A stretch of DNA of 64,000 nt from Clitoria ternatea (Eukaryota; Streptophyta; Magnoliopsida; Fabales; Fabaceae). The position numbers and the translations under genes are program-made. Each line of letters begins with the position of its first letter. Positions within the stretch are counted from its first letter, which is position 1. Positions 20,149 through 30,859 of the stretch are shown in pieces. The stretch is from NCBI GenBank assembly GCA_037962975.1, contig CM075675.1, forward strand, positions 46,794,501 to 46,858,500, given 5' to 3'. The notes under the pieces were generated by a model, which was given only the letters and a program-made list of their open reading frames with translations, made no database searches and had not been told where the DNA came from.

Positions 20149-23004
20149 TCAACTTAAAGCATCAGCTACTACGTTCGCTTTTCCAGGATGGTATTGCAAC
20201 TCAAAGTCGTAGTCCTTTAAGAACTCCATCCATCTCCGTTGCCTCATGTTTAACTCCTTTTGGTCGAATAAATACTTGAGACTCTTATGATCGCTAAACA
20301 CATCGAATGTTGCACCGTATAGATAATGCCTCCAAATCTTTAAGGCAAAAACTACAGCGGCTAACTCTAAGTTATGGGTAGGGTAGTTAATCTCATGTTG
20401 CCTTAATTGACGCGATGCATAGGCTACAACCTTCTTGTCTTGCATGAGTACACTTCCTAGTCCTTGTTTAGACGCATCACAGTAAACTTCAAAACTTCGA
20501 TGTGGATCGGGGAGTACTAACACTGGCGCAGAAGTAAGTCGATCTTTCAGCTCTTGGAAATTATTCTCGCATTGTGTCGTCCACACAAAAGGTTGTCCTT
20601 TCCGTGTTAACTTGGTCAATGGGTATCCTAGCTTTGAAAATCCTTCAATGAATCTTCTATAGTATCCAGCCAAGCCCAAGAAACTTCTAATCTCAGTGAT
20701 CGTGGTTGGTCTCTCCCATTTTAAAACTGCTTCCACCTTGGAAGGGTCTACAGCTATTCCTCCTTGACTAATTACATGTCCTAAAAAGTTTACTTCTTCC
20801 AACCAAAATTCACACTTCGACAGCTTTGCATACAGTTGTTTCTTTTTCAGGATTTCCAACACAACCTTCAAGTGTTCAACATGTTCTTCTCTGCTTTTAG
20901 AGTACACTAATATATCATCAATGAACACCACTACAAATTTATCTAGATATGGATGAAAAATCCTATTCATGTAATCCATGAATACGGCTGGTGCATTAGT
21001 TACACCAAAAGGCATTACTAGATATTCGTAATGGCCATAGCGTGTTCTAAAAGCAGTTTTTGATACATCTTCTTTTTTCACCCTTATTTGATGGTATCCA
21101 GACCTCAAATCAATTTTGGAGAACACCGTGGCACCACGCAGCTGATCCATCAAGTCGTCAATCCTTGGTAGAGGATATCTGTTCTTGATTGTCACCTTGT
21201 TCAGTTGCCGATAATCTACACACAATCTCATGCTACCATCCTTTTTCTTAACCAACAACACTGGTGCACCCCAGGGGGATACACTGGGTCGTATAAACTG
21301 CTTCTCTATCATCTCTTCAAGTTGTTTCTTCAACTCTGCTAATTCTAGAGGTGACATTCGGTATGGTGCAATTGAAATAGGTCCAACTCCAGGTACTAGA
21401 TCAATAGAAAATTCTACATCTCTTTCTGGGGGTAAACCAGGGATATCTTCAGGAAAAACGTCAGGAAATTCACACACAACCGGCAGATTTTTGATTTTTG
21501 ATTCTTGCTCTCCTTTCGTTGAAAGCAATAGCATGAATCCTTGAGCCCCTCCTTTTAAAGAGGCACTCACTTGGTTGGCGGTTAGAAATCTCGAATCCTC
21601 AGGATTCAAATTCACTGGTTCTTTAAACATTATGGTTTTATTATGACAATCTATTAGAACATGATTGTCAGACAACCAATCTAGCCCAATAATAACTTCT
21701 AAGCCAGAAAGGGGTAAACAGAAAAGATTAGCCTTAAAGTCCCTACCATCTATGACAATAGGGCATTTCCAACAAGCTTTAGAAGTGACAATGGGATTGT
21801 TTCCAGGAGTATGTACAGATAAGTCAAATGGCAGTTCTATCACAGGTAATTTTAGTTTTTCTACACAGTCATTGGCAATAAAGGAATGTGATGCACCTGA
21901 GTCATACATAACAGTTAAAGAAATCTTATTAATGATACACTTACCTTCTACCATGGAATCAGCATGAGATGCTTCTTCTTCAGTGATTGCGAAAACCTTT
22001 CCTTTTGCTTTCGGCCTTCCGACTGCACTGTGCACGCCTCCTTGAGTATTTATGCTTGTACTTGCACCTTCAGGGTTTTCTCTCTTCATCTCTGGGCAAT
22101 CCTTGATGTGATGACCTGGTTTGTTACACTTAAAGCAAACATAAGTGTTTTTAGGACAATCCCTTTTCAAATGGGGTCCTCCACAGATAAAACATTTAAA
22201 ATTTGGTGCAGATGTTGGGTAATAGCTTCCAGTTGAAGCTTGGGGTCTGTTAGGAACAGATGCTGTTCCAAACCGGCGAAATGGTGCTTGGTAAGGCTTA
22301 TTCCTTCTGAAATCTCTTCTTTGGTGATGGTGAGGTCCTCCACTTCTTATTTCTCCTGCCTTGTGAATGGGCTCATGACTTTTGGTCATTCTATCCTTAT
22401 GGTCTTCTTCAAAGATCCTGCAGCGATTTACCAATACAGAAAATTCACGGATTTCCTGCATTCGTATAGCTTCCTTAATTTCTGGCCGCAATCCATTTAC
22501 AAACTTTGCACACCGATCTCTTTCATTAGTAGCATCATTATAATGAGAATGAAAACGAGATAGCTCTTCAAACCTGGATGCGTACTCTCCAACGGTCATA
22601 TTTCCTTGGGTCAGCGACAGGAATTCGAATTGTCTTTTCTCTTTAACATCAGCTGGAAAGTATTTTTCCAGAAACATATCCTTGAAATAGTCCCAAGTGA
22701 TCTCCACGTCGTTGACTTCGAATTGTTTACGCATGCTATCCCACCAATGTTCGGCATCCTCAGATAAGGCATAAGTAGCGAAAACTACCTTATCAGCTTC
22801 ATTACATTGCAATGCTCGAAAGATCTTCTCTATCTCTCGAATCCAGATTTGTGCTCCATCAGGGTTATATCCTTCCTTGAAACGAGGTGGATTGCGCTTT
22901 TCGAATAGGTCCAGTCTTCTCAAGGCATCATTACCTTGACCTTCACGTGCTCCCATTGCATTGATTAAGCGTTCTACAACTCCAGCAAGATCGTTTCCAG
23001 CCAT
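20149..23004 (-). CDS. Gypsy Gag-protease-RT-RNase H (5' part of gag-pol)
   Basis: 951 residues. Gag capsid domain at about 50-210, and two zinc knuckles at 271-283 (CX2CX3HX4C; the usual spacing is CX2CX4HX4C) and 290-303 (CX2CX4HX4C). The aspartic protease active site DSGAS is at 368-372. Reverse transcriptase spans about 540-720 with the catalytic FIDD at 694-697. RNase H spans about 835-950 with D843 in YCDAS and E880 in NLELAA. It begins at ATG 23004 (MAGNDLAGVV), about 140 bp after the primer site. The frame ends at TGA 20149-20151 inside the VVADALS/KSLHAS junction, where the family normally reads through into integrase. The likely cause is a CpG-type C-to-T change of an arginine codon. 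Everything else looks intact. Confidence 0.95.
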   Translation of the reverse strand: MAGNDLAGVVERLINAMGAREGQGNDALRRLDLFEKRNPPRFKEGYNPDGAQIWIREIEKIFRALQCNEADKVVFATYALSEDAEHWWDSMRKQFEVNDVEITWDYFKDMFLEKYFPADVKEKRQFEFLSLTQGNMTVGEYASRFEELSRFHSHYNDATNERDRCAKFVNGLRPEIKEAIRMQEIREFSVLVNRCRIFEEDHKDRMTKSHEPIHKAGEIRSGGPHHHQRRDFRRNKPYQAPFRRFGTASVPNRPQASTGSYYPTSAPNFKCFICGGPHLKRDCPKNTYVCFKCNKPGHHIKDCPEMKRENPEGASTSINTQGGVHSAVGRPKAKGKVFAITEEEASHADSMVEGKCIINKISLTVMYDSGASHSFIANDCVEKLKLPVIELPFDLSVHTPGNNPIVTSKACWKCPIVIDGRDFKANLFCLPLSGLEVIIGLDWLSDNHVLIDCHNKTIMFKEPVNLNPEDSRFLTANQVSASLKGGAQGFMLLLSTKGEQESKIKNLPVVCEFPDVFPEDIPGLPPERDVEFSIDLVPGVGPISIAPYRMSPLELAELKKQLEEMIEKQFIRPSVSPWGAPVLLVKKKDGSMRLCVDYRQLNKVTIKNRYPLPRIDDLMDQLRGATVFSKIDLRSGYHQIRVKKEDVSKTAFRTRYGHYEYLVMPFGVTNAPAVFMDYMNRIFHPYLDKFVVVFIDDILVYSKSREEHVEHLKVVLEILKKKQLYAKLSKCEFWLEEVNFLGHVISQGGIAVDPSKVEAVLKWERPTTITEIRSFLGLAGYYRRFIEGFSKLGYPLTKLTRKGQPFVWTTQCENNFQELKDRLTSAPVLVLPDPHRSFEVYCDASKQGLGSVLMQDKKVVAYASRQLRQHEINYPTHNLELAAVVFALKIWRHYLYGATFDVFSDHKSLKYLFDQKELNMRQRRWMEFLKDYDFELQYHPGKANVVADALS

Positions 23005-23144
23005 TAGTTTCCTGTTTCACAGTAACTGAGATTTGTCACATCAATCACAGTTACTACCAAGTCAGATATTCTATTCTCTATCACCTATACAGAGTTTACA
23101 GACAAAGAAAGATAGACCTTTTCCCCAGGCCTATTGGATTAACT

Positions 23145-23156
23145 GCTCTGATACCA
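23145..23156 (-). promoter_or_regulatory. Primer binding site, initiator tRNA-Met
   Basis: On minus, TGGTATCAGAGC lies four bases after the end of the 5' LTR. It is complementary to the 3' end of plant initiator methionine tRNA and primes minus-strand cDNA synthesis. Confidence 0.92.
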
Positions 23157-23159
23157 CTT

Positions 23160-26100
23160 TGTAACACCCTTTGTTACACCTTAATAAATTCTAGAAAAAC
23201 TCGTAATTTTTTTTTTTACTAAAGATATGATTGTTAAAAAGAAACTATCGGAATAAATTATATACATTATTTCTGAAATACCTCACAAATATTATTAAAA
23301 ACTTTATAAAGTATTTGTACATTCATCCGAAGAAAATAAACATTAAACATTATAAGAAAGAAAGGAAACTCCATGGCCCAGAAGCAGTTACTAATTAACA
23401 TTATTTATTCATTAGACCACGGTATTCATACCGAGCTCCCTTTCTAGAACATGCTATAGTTACTGCTGATATTCTTCGATCCTTCCCTCTAAACCATCAA
23501 TTTAGAATATATGAAACAAAAACACAGAGAAAGGAGTGAGAAACAGAATATAATATTTCCAAATAAGACATAAGCAACAAAGGGTTTTCACAAACCAATA
23601 CATAATAATATCAATCACAATCACATACACAATCAATTATGAATGCATGAATGTTATGCAATATCTTCATCATAACTTACCTATATATGTGGGCCCTTAA
23701 ATTTTAATTTGCACTGGGCCAACCAGGAGTTTACACTGTTCCATAAGTCCGGATAATAATAATATGAACAGCTCAACTGGCATGGAAACACTTAGAGACT
23801 AGTCAGATTGAGAAAGTTTTTATTGTGAAAGTACCCGACACTAGGGAGCTACCCCAGGTCCCCTGAAGCACCCTTTCACACCCTCTCATCCCAAGGCTCG
23901 TAATTAAGCCTCCTCTAATGTATCCTCGGTTTCTATAATCCGTCCCCAGACAATATCATTTTATTTCACTTTAATGATTCATGATGCATGAACTACTCGC
24001 GTATTGAGTTGGTTAAGGCTTTTAGAAACTCAATTATTAAATACTTTAAAGGTTTACAATATCATTTCAATAAACTGTACATTTTCTCAATTCTCTGAAT
24101 TTCTATCCCACAGAAATAAATTTGGTACAGTTTTCAATCCTCACTGAAATTGAGTTTCTAAGCCTTAAATACCTAAAAACTTTATCATATAAAACTTTAC
24201 ATAATCTTTCTCAAATTAAATTTTAACAAAATCAAATTTAGGAATCTCAATTATTTCCAAATATATTTAGTTATTAAGTTGGAAAAAATAAAATAATTTT
24301 CTTTTCATAAAATTTTGTTTTATTAAAAGAGAATAATTATTAACCAAAAATACTTAAAATTACAAAATTTTTCTTTAACTCAAGATTTAATTAAATAAAT
24401 TCTCATAAAATATTTTCTTTCTAAAATAAATACTAATGTTTTTTTATTCTAAATATTGAAAATAAAGTTAATAAAAATAATTTCTAAGAAGAATTAAAAG
24501 ATAATAAAATTTAAAGAGTAAGGTAAGAAATTCTTACTGAATTTTAGCTTTTCGTCATGCTCGCTATATGCTCAAACTCCACATTACAATATCATCAATC
24601 AAAATCAAACAATATCAATCATAACTAAATATCATCAATCAATCAATCATAATCAAATCATAATCAAATCAATTAAATATCATAATACAAAATTTAATGA
24701 TTATTAATATAGTCAATTTTAGTCCTTTTGGTCAATTCCTCGCATAGGTATATGTAAGTCCATATAATCCAGTCCTTGCATAGGTATAGTTCAGTCCATA
24801 TGGGTCATAATGGTCCAAGTCCTTGCATAGGTATAGTCCAGTCCATATAGGTCATAATGGTCCAAGTCATTGCATAGGTATGTTAGAGTTAGTTAAACTG
24901 GATATTTAATTAAAAATTTATTAAAAATTTTAAGTTAAAAAGTTAATATTTTAAAATAATAATATTATTAAATTTAAAAGGAGTAGGGGACTCCTCCCAT
25001 TATTCTTATGTCTTTTTGTATTATACTTCTTATCTCACTCCCCCTTACCTTGAGTCGTTACCAAAAAGAGATTTGCTTTGCGCCTCCGATTTCTAGAAAT
25101 ATTAATATCAATTTTATTTCAGTATAAGCATAAGATGAAGATTAAGATTACTACTTAAAACAGAAATGGTAAATTTTGAATAGTGAATAGTGAATAGTGA
25201 ATAGTAAATAGTAAATCGTGAATAGTAACAGTAAATAGTAAAACTTGAATAGTAACAGTAAATAGTAAAACGTGAATAGTAACAGTAAATAGTAAAACGT
25301 GAATAGTAACAGTAAATAGTAAATCGTGAATAGTAACGGTAAATAGTAACAATAAATAGTAATTTACTATTTGAATAGTAATTTACTATTGAAATAGTAA
25401 TTTACTATTGAAATAGTGTTTACTATGCAGAATAGTAACTTAAAATAATATTATTTTCAGTATAATAACAGATTTCTAAAAACGATATAAAAATAATCTA
25501 AAAAAATATAAAAGAGAAGTATTCTTACCTTAGGATTTTGGCAGAACCTTCTCTCCAAAAACTTTTCTTCTCTCTCTCACTTCCACCACTATCTTACTAG
25601 CACTACTGTATTAAGAAAACTTAATCTAAAATTGTGAATTCTAAAGAAGAAATCCTTCGGTATTTATAGGAAAAAATTTTACTATGCATTCCATTATTTT
25701 AATATAAAAGTACTATGCATTTTTGAATTTTTTATTCCAGGTTACTATGCATTCTTTGAAAATTTCGTACATGCACAGTGTTTTGCATAGTAACTGTCGG
25801 CAAAATTATTAAGCCAAATAATAACATTTCACTCGGTATATTTTAAATATTCAAAATGAGTCCTTTTTGAAATTTAGCGATATTATATCAGTCCTCACTA
25901 ATTTTATAATAAGTAATATAAAGCTGAAATTTTAAAAATCTAAAATTTTCCGTTAATAAAAATTTATTGATACGTTTCCAATTTTTTAACGATTGGAAAA
26001 AATCAAGATTTTTCTCAAACCGATAATTTTTAGATAAGTCTACTTGAAACAGATTTTTAGAAAATTTTCTTATAATTTAAATTCACTTTCTTATAAATAT

Positions 26101-26283
26101 TTTTAATTTAAGTCACTTATATGAATTTAAAATTATTTAAAAAATATTATTTTTATTAAAAAAATTCCAAAATTCCAAAAAATTCCAAAAAATCATAAAT
26201 AATACGTAGATTAAAAAGTTCTAAAGAACCATATTTTAATTCCTTCAAAATTTTAATATAAAAATAAAAATAGGGGTGTTACA
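23160..26283 (-). repeat. 5' LTR of the young gypsy element
   Basis: 3,124 bp, starting TGTAACACCCTTTG and ending GGGGTGTTACA on the plus strand. It should hold the element's Pol II promoter on the minus strand. It carries the same 27-bp minisatellite at about 25173-25430. Confidence 0.95.
25173..25430. repeat. 27-bp minisatellite in the 5' LTR
   Basis: Same unit, order and point variants (GTGAAT, TTGAAT and CGTGAAT versions) as the block at 17437-17690, confirming that both LTRs came from one reverse-transcription event. Confidence 0.85.
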
Positions 26284-26334
26284 TCGGTCGCGTATCGGTA
26301 TCCGGTGCGTGTCTGATATGAGTACTTCTCCATT

Positions 26335-29300
26335 TTTGAAACTCCAAAGTCGTCCCTAACTAATGTGTAATCGATCAATGTTATGACAACGTTATAACCT
26401 TTAATATATGTAAGTTATCCATTAAGTTGATTTTTTTTCATTAACGACCGTTGGGCAACGTTAGTCAAAGTGTCACGTGACACATTAAGTGCCATATAAA
26501 TTATCATTTGGCGGCCACATGGCCACACTTTAGGCTAATGTGTACATTTCAAATTTCTAATGATGAAATACATCAATCTGGTCCATAATTATATAATGTT
26601 ATATCAATTTCATATCCTAACGTATGTAATATTATATCAAATTGGTCTTTGTCCCATATTTTAAAAAAAATCCATCATAATAACCTTTAATCGAATGTAA
26701 TTTGTATCAAAGAGTCCCATATCATATCAATCCTTAATGTCAATTATTTAATATTGATGTAATGATGTTATTTATAAATTATTTTAATACAAAAAATGTT
26801 ATTCAATAAAATCAGTGTAGAGCATTTTAAGGCACAATTAATGTAGTAGATGATATTAAAGTCAACATGATGATACAAGAAGGAATATTATACATACAAA
26901 GTCCCCATCCAACCCTAACAAAGTAAAAGTTAGTGTAGACACCATGAATAACCAACGAAGTAAAAGTCAAACTACATAGGTGTCAAACAAGGAATTGGAA
27001 CATACTATGTACTTATAATTAATATACCAATGCACATGACAAGTTAAAGTTTGTCCATACACGTATATGTCCCAAAGAGTTGCATGTATCATGCATATAA
27101 TATAAAACAAAAAAGAAAAAGAAATAAAGAACATTATTGTCACTCTACTTTGAATAGGTAGTAGAAGTAGTAAGATTGTAAAATTCACTATAATGGTAGT
27201 AGGAGTTGGGCAATATGATTTATTTAAGTAGGTTGATGGGAGTTAGTTCACAATCTAAGCCAATATGATTTAATGTCTATGAGAGTAGACTTGTTTGTAT
27301 TTAACTTTTTATATTTATTATTGTTCAGGTTAGATCGTGTAGAATACATCTTATATTTCAGAAGACAATGTAAGCTCTTATTCCTTTTTGTTTGACAATA
27401 CACCTTTTGTATCACCATGGTATGTCATTTTAATACCAACACAATATATTAATTATGTTAAAAATTATTTTACACTGGTTTTATTTAATAACATTTTCTT
27501 TATATTAAACTTATAAATAACATCATTGACATAAAGTAACTAACTCACATATACATCAGAGTCTATTTTAAAGTATTTAAATTGACATTAGGGTTTGATA
27601 TGATGTAATTACCAATATATTAAAGACTTCTTTTGTAACACGCCTATTTTATTTTAATTAATTGTAGAAAATTTTATATTAAAATCTTAATGGAATTTGA
27701 CCATAGACCTTTAGAATTTTTCGATGAGTATATTATTTCAGAATTTATAAAAAAAACTATTTAAAAAAACAAAAAAATTCTTTTTGCACCCCCTAAATTA
27801 CTATTCGCACACCCCCATAATTGTCAAGTGCAATTTTGAAATTTTCAAACTTTGCACAGTAATGTCTGAAAATTTCATTCTTGCACAGTAATCAAATATT
27901 AAAATATTCAAATACACAGTAAAGTTTTTCACTATAAATACCGAGGTTCTAAACGAGGAAATCACAAAAATTTTAAAAACTTAGTTGTGTTGGGGGGAGA
28001 ATACTAAGTGAAGAAAGGAAGATATTTTCCAAAGGAAAGAGGTTCTGCAAAAATTCTGAGGTAATAATAAATTTCTTTTATATTCTTTTATGATTACGAA
28101 GGTTGTTTTTATATCACTTAAAAAAATCTATTATTATACTGGATATAATATTATTTTAAGTTACTATTCTGAATAGTAAATTACTATTCTAATAGTAAAT
28201 TACTATTTACTATTAGTATTCACAATTTACTATTTACCATTACTATTTACAATTTACTATTTACTATTACTATTTACAATTTACTATTTACTGTTACTAT
28301 TCACAATTTACTCTTACTATTTATGATTTACTATTTATCGTCACTATTCATGATTTACTATTTACTGTTACTATTCATGGTAATTATTTAAAATTTACTA
28401 TTTACTGTTACTATGCATATCATTTACCATTTCTGTTTCAAATAGTAACCTTAATTTTCATCTTATTTCTATACTGAAATAAATTGATATTAATATTTTT
28501 AGAACTCGGAGGCGCAAAGTGAACTCACTTTTGGTAGCAATTCAAGGTAAGGAGGAGTGAAATAGGAATATAATATGAAAAGACATAAGAATAATGGGAG
28601 GAGTCTCTTACTCCTTTTAAATTTAATAATAATATTATTTTAAAATAATAACTTTTTAACTTAAAATTATAATAAATTTTAAATTAAATATCTTGTGTAA
28701 CTTGCTCTGAAATACCTATGCAAAGACCTGGACTTTTATAACCTATGCGAACTGGACTAAACCTATACAAGGACTTGAACTATTATGACTTGTATGGACT
28801 GAACTAAACCTATAAAAGAACTGAATTATTTGGACTTACATAGATATGTACGAGGAATGGACAAAAAGGACATAAAGTTAACTATATTAATAACCATTAA
28901 ATTTTAAATTATAATATGTATTAATGATATTTAATTTAATTAATTCGATTATGATTGATTATATTTATTTGTGATTGATGATGTTTGATTGTGATTGATA
29001 ATATTTGATTGTGATTGATGATCTTGTAATTTAGAGTTTGAGCATATAGCAAACATAACGGAAAACTAAAACTCAGTAAGAATTTTCTTACTTTACTCTT
29101 TAAGTTTTATTCCAAAAGAGAGTATTTTATAACTATTTTAGTCTTTTACTTTTAAAAAAATTATTAATTTTCTTTTATCTTTAGAATAAAATCTAGTATT
29201 TATTTTAGAAAGAAAATTATTTTATGAAAATTAATTTATAAAAAGATTGAAATAATTAATTCTCAAATAAAAAATAAATTTATAGTTTATGTATTTAAGA

Positions 29301-30855
29301 ATTATTTTCTTAAAATTTTATGGTAAATTATTTTGGATTTCCCTAATATAATAACTAAAGGATATATTGATGAAATTGAGATTTCTAAACTCGATCTTGT
29401 TAATATTTAATTTGAGAAAGATTATGTAAATATGTAAAGTTTTCTATGAGAAAGTTTTGAGATATTTAAGGCTTAAAAACTCAATTTTGGTGAGATTTGA
29501 ATTTGAAAATTGTACCAAAATTATTTCTGTATGACAGAAATTCAGAGAAAAAATTATGGAAATGTACAGTTTATTGAGATAATGTTATAAACCTTTATGG
29601 TATTTAATAATTGAGTTTTTAAAAATTTTAACCAACTAAATACGCAAGTAGTTCATGCATCATGAATCATTAGAGAGAAACAAAATAATATTGTTTGGGG
29701 ACGGATTATAGAAACCGAGGATACATTAGAGGAGGCTTAATTGCGAGCCTTGGGATGAGAGGGTAGGGTGCTTTAAGGGACCTAGGGTCGCTCCCTAGTA
29801 TCGGATACTTTCACAATAAAAACCTTCTCAATCTGACTAGCCTCTAAGTGTTTCTATGTCAGTTGAGTTGTTCATGTTATTATTATCCGGAATTATAGAA
29901 CAGTGTAAACTCCTGGTTGACCCAGTGCAAATTAACATTTAAGGGCCCACATATATAGGTAAGTTATGATGAAGATATTGCATAACATTCATACATTCAT
30001 AATTGACTATGTATGTGATTATGATTGATATTATTATATTAGTTTATGAAAACTCTTTATTGCTTATGTCCCATTTAGGAATATTATATTCTATTTCTCA
30101 CTCCTTTCTCCGTGTTTTTGTTTCATATGTTTTAATTGATGTTTTGTACAGAGGGAAGGATTGAAGAATCTAGGCAGTAAATATAGTACGTTCTAGAAAG
30201 AGAGCTCGGTATGAATACGGTGGTCCAATGAATAAATAATATCATTAAGTAACTGTTATTGGGTCATGGAGCTTCCTCTCTTTCTAATAATATTTAATAT
30301 TTATTTTCTTCAAATGAATGTAAAATTACTTTATAAATTTTTAATGATATTCATGAGGTATTTCAAAAATGTATGTAATATATTTTAATAGTTTCTTTTT
30401 AATGATCATATTTTTAGTAAAAAAAATTACAAACTTTTTTCAGAATTTATTGAGATGTAACAGAGGGCGTTACATCTTTGATACAAATTACAATCGACTA
30501 GAGACTTTTTTAATATAAGGCAAAAACCAATTTGGAGTAATATTATATACATTAGGAATCAAATTGATGTAATATTTTATATGTTATGGACCAAATTGAT
30601 GTATTCCATTATTGAATGTTTGAAATGTCCAGTCAGCATAAAATGTGGTCATGTGTTTGCCATGTGATAGCTTATATGTCACTTAACATGTCACATGACA
30701 CTTTGATTGACGTCGTCAAACGAATGTTAACGACAGAAACCAACTTGAGGGATGGTTTGCATATGTTGGAGGTTATTACATCGTTTTGAAAGATTAAGGA
30801 CTAGCTTGATCAATCGCACATACATTAGGGATGACTTTGGGGTTTTACTCAATTA
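26335..30855. mobile_element. DNA element with very long terminal inverted repeats, split by a solo LTR
   Basis: The left arm (about 26335-26870) is the imperfect reverse complement of the right arm, which is about 27410-27633 continued by 30475-30850 once the solo LTR is removed. Matching landmarks are CCAAAGTC(G/A)TCCCTAA at both tips, AAAGTGTCA(C/T)GTGACA, TACATCAAT(C/T)TGGTCCATAA, and GTAATTTGTATCAAAGA, which is next to the LTR insertion point. Arms are at least 500 bp, with an unpaired centre of about 540 bp that has no recognisable gene. This architecture suits a MULE-like or foldback element. The ends are placed by the limit of similarity, and no target duplication was found. Confidence 0.7.
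27634..30474 (+). repeat. Second solo LTR of the same gypsy family
   Basis: It begins TGTAACACGCCTATTTTA and ends GAGGGCGTTACA, and is flanked by a perfect TCTTT duplication (27629-27633 and 30475-30479). It matches the reverse complement of the young element's LTRs throughout, with many small differences, and keeps the ATTTACTATTTAC repeat block near 28160-28440. There is no internal region. It sits in the right-hand arm of the long-TIR element. Confidence 0.92.
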
Positions 30856-30859
30856 ATAA

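Larger units (their letters stand above)
18592..23004 (-). pseudogene. Complete gypsy gag-pol, one stop codon from open
   Basis: The two frames above are in the same reading frame and together give a polyprotein of about 1,470 residues with all domains in Ty3 order. The only visible lesion is the TGA at 20149-20151, between RNase H and integrase. No other frameshift was found. Confidence 0.85.
15425..26283 (-). mobile_element. Full-length Ty3/gypsy retrotransposon, Tekay/Del-like chromovirus
   Basis: A 10,859-bp element with LTRs at 15425-18547 (3' LTR) and 23160-26283 (5' LTR), both TGTAACACC...GGTGTTACA. The flanks TTGGT (15420-15424) and TCGGT (26284-26288) look like a 5-bp target duplication with one change. 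A tRNA-iMet primer site follows the 5' LTR, a polypurine tract precedes the 3' LTR, and gag, protease, RT, RNase H and integrase lie between in Ty3 order. The integrase C-terminus is chromodomain-like, which with the 3.1 kb LTRs points to the Tekay/Del clade. By eye the LTRs differ by three substitutions and one T-run length, so insertion is very recent. A single stop codon splits the polyprotein. Confidence 0.95.
14353..26325. mobile_element. Possible non-autonomous TIR element hosting the gypsy insertion
   Basis: The left side at about 14353-14400 (AGATACTTAGTATGATACG, then ACAGATACGGGGATACGG) resembles the reverse complement of the right side at about 26284-26325. Further GATACG/CGTATC motifs lie inside, near 14410 and 15285-15410. 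Without the gypsy element this would be an element of about 1.1 kb. The interior on plus has a purine-rich GAAGAAGAAG segment (14850-15110) with no recognisable protein. I found no target duplication, and the inverted match is only partial, so both the boundaries and the class are uncertain. Confidence 0.35.

Noticed and set aside
17437..25430. Regular short repeats that could suggest a CRISPR-like array
   Set aside because: Units are contiguous without unique spacers and lie in a plant LTR. They are a minisatellite.
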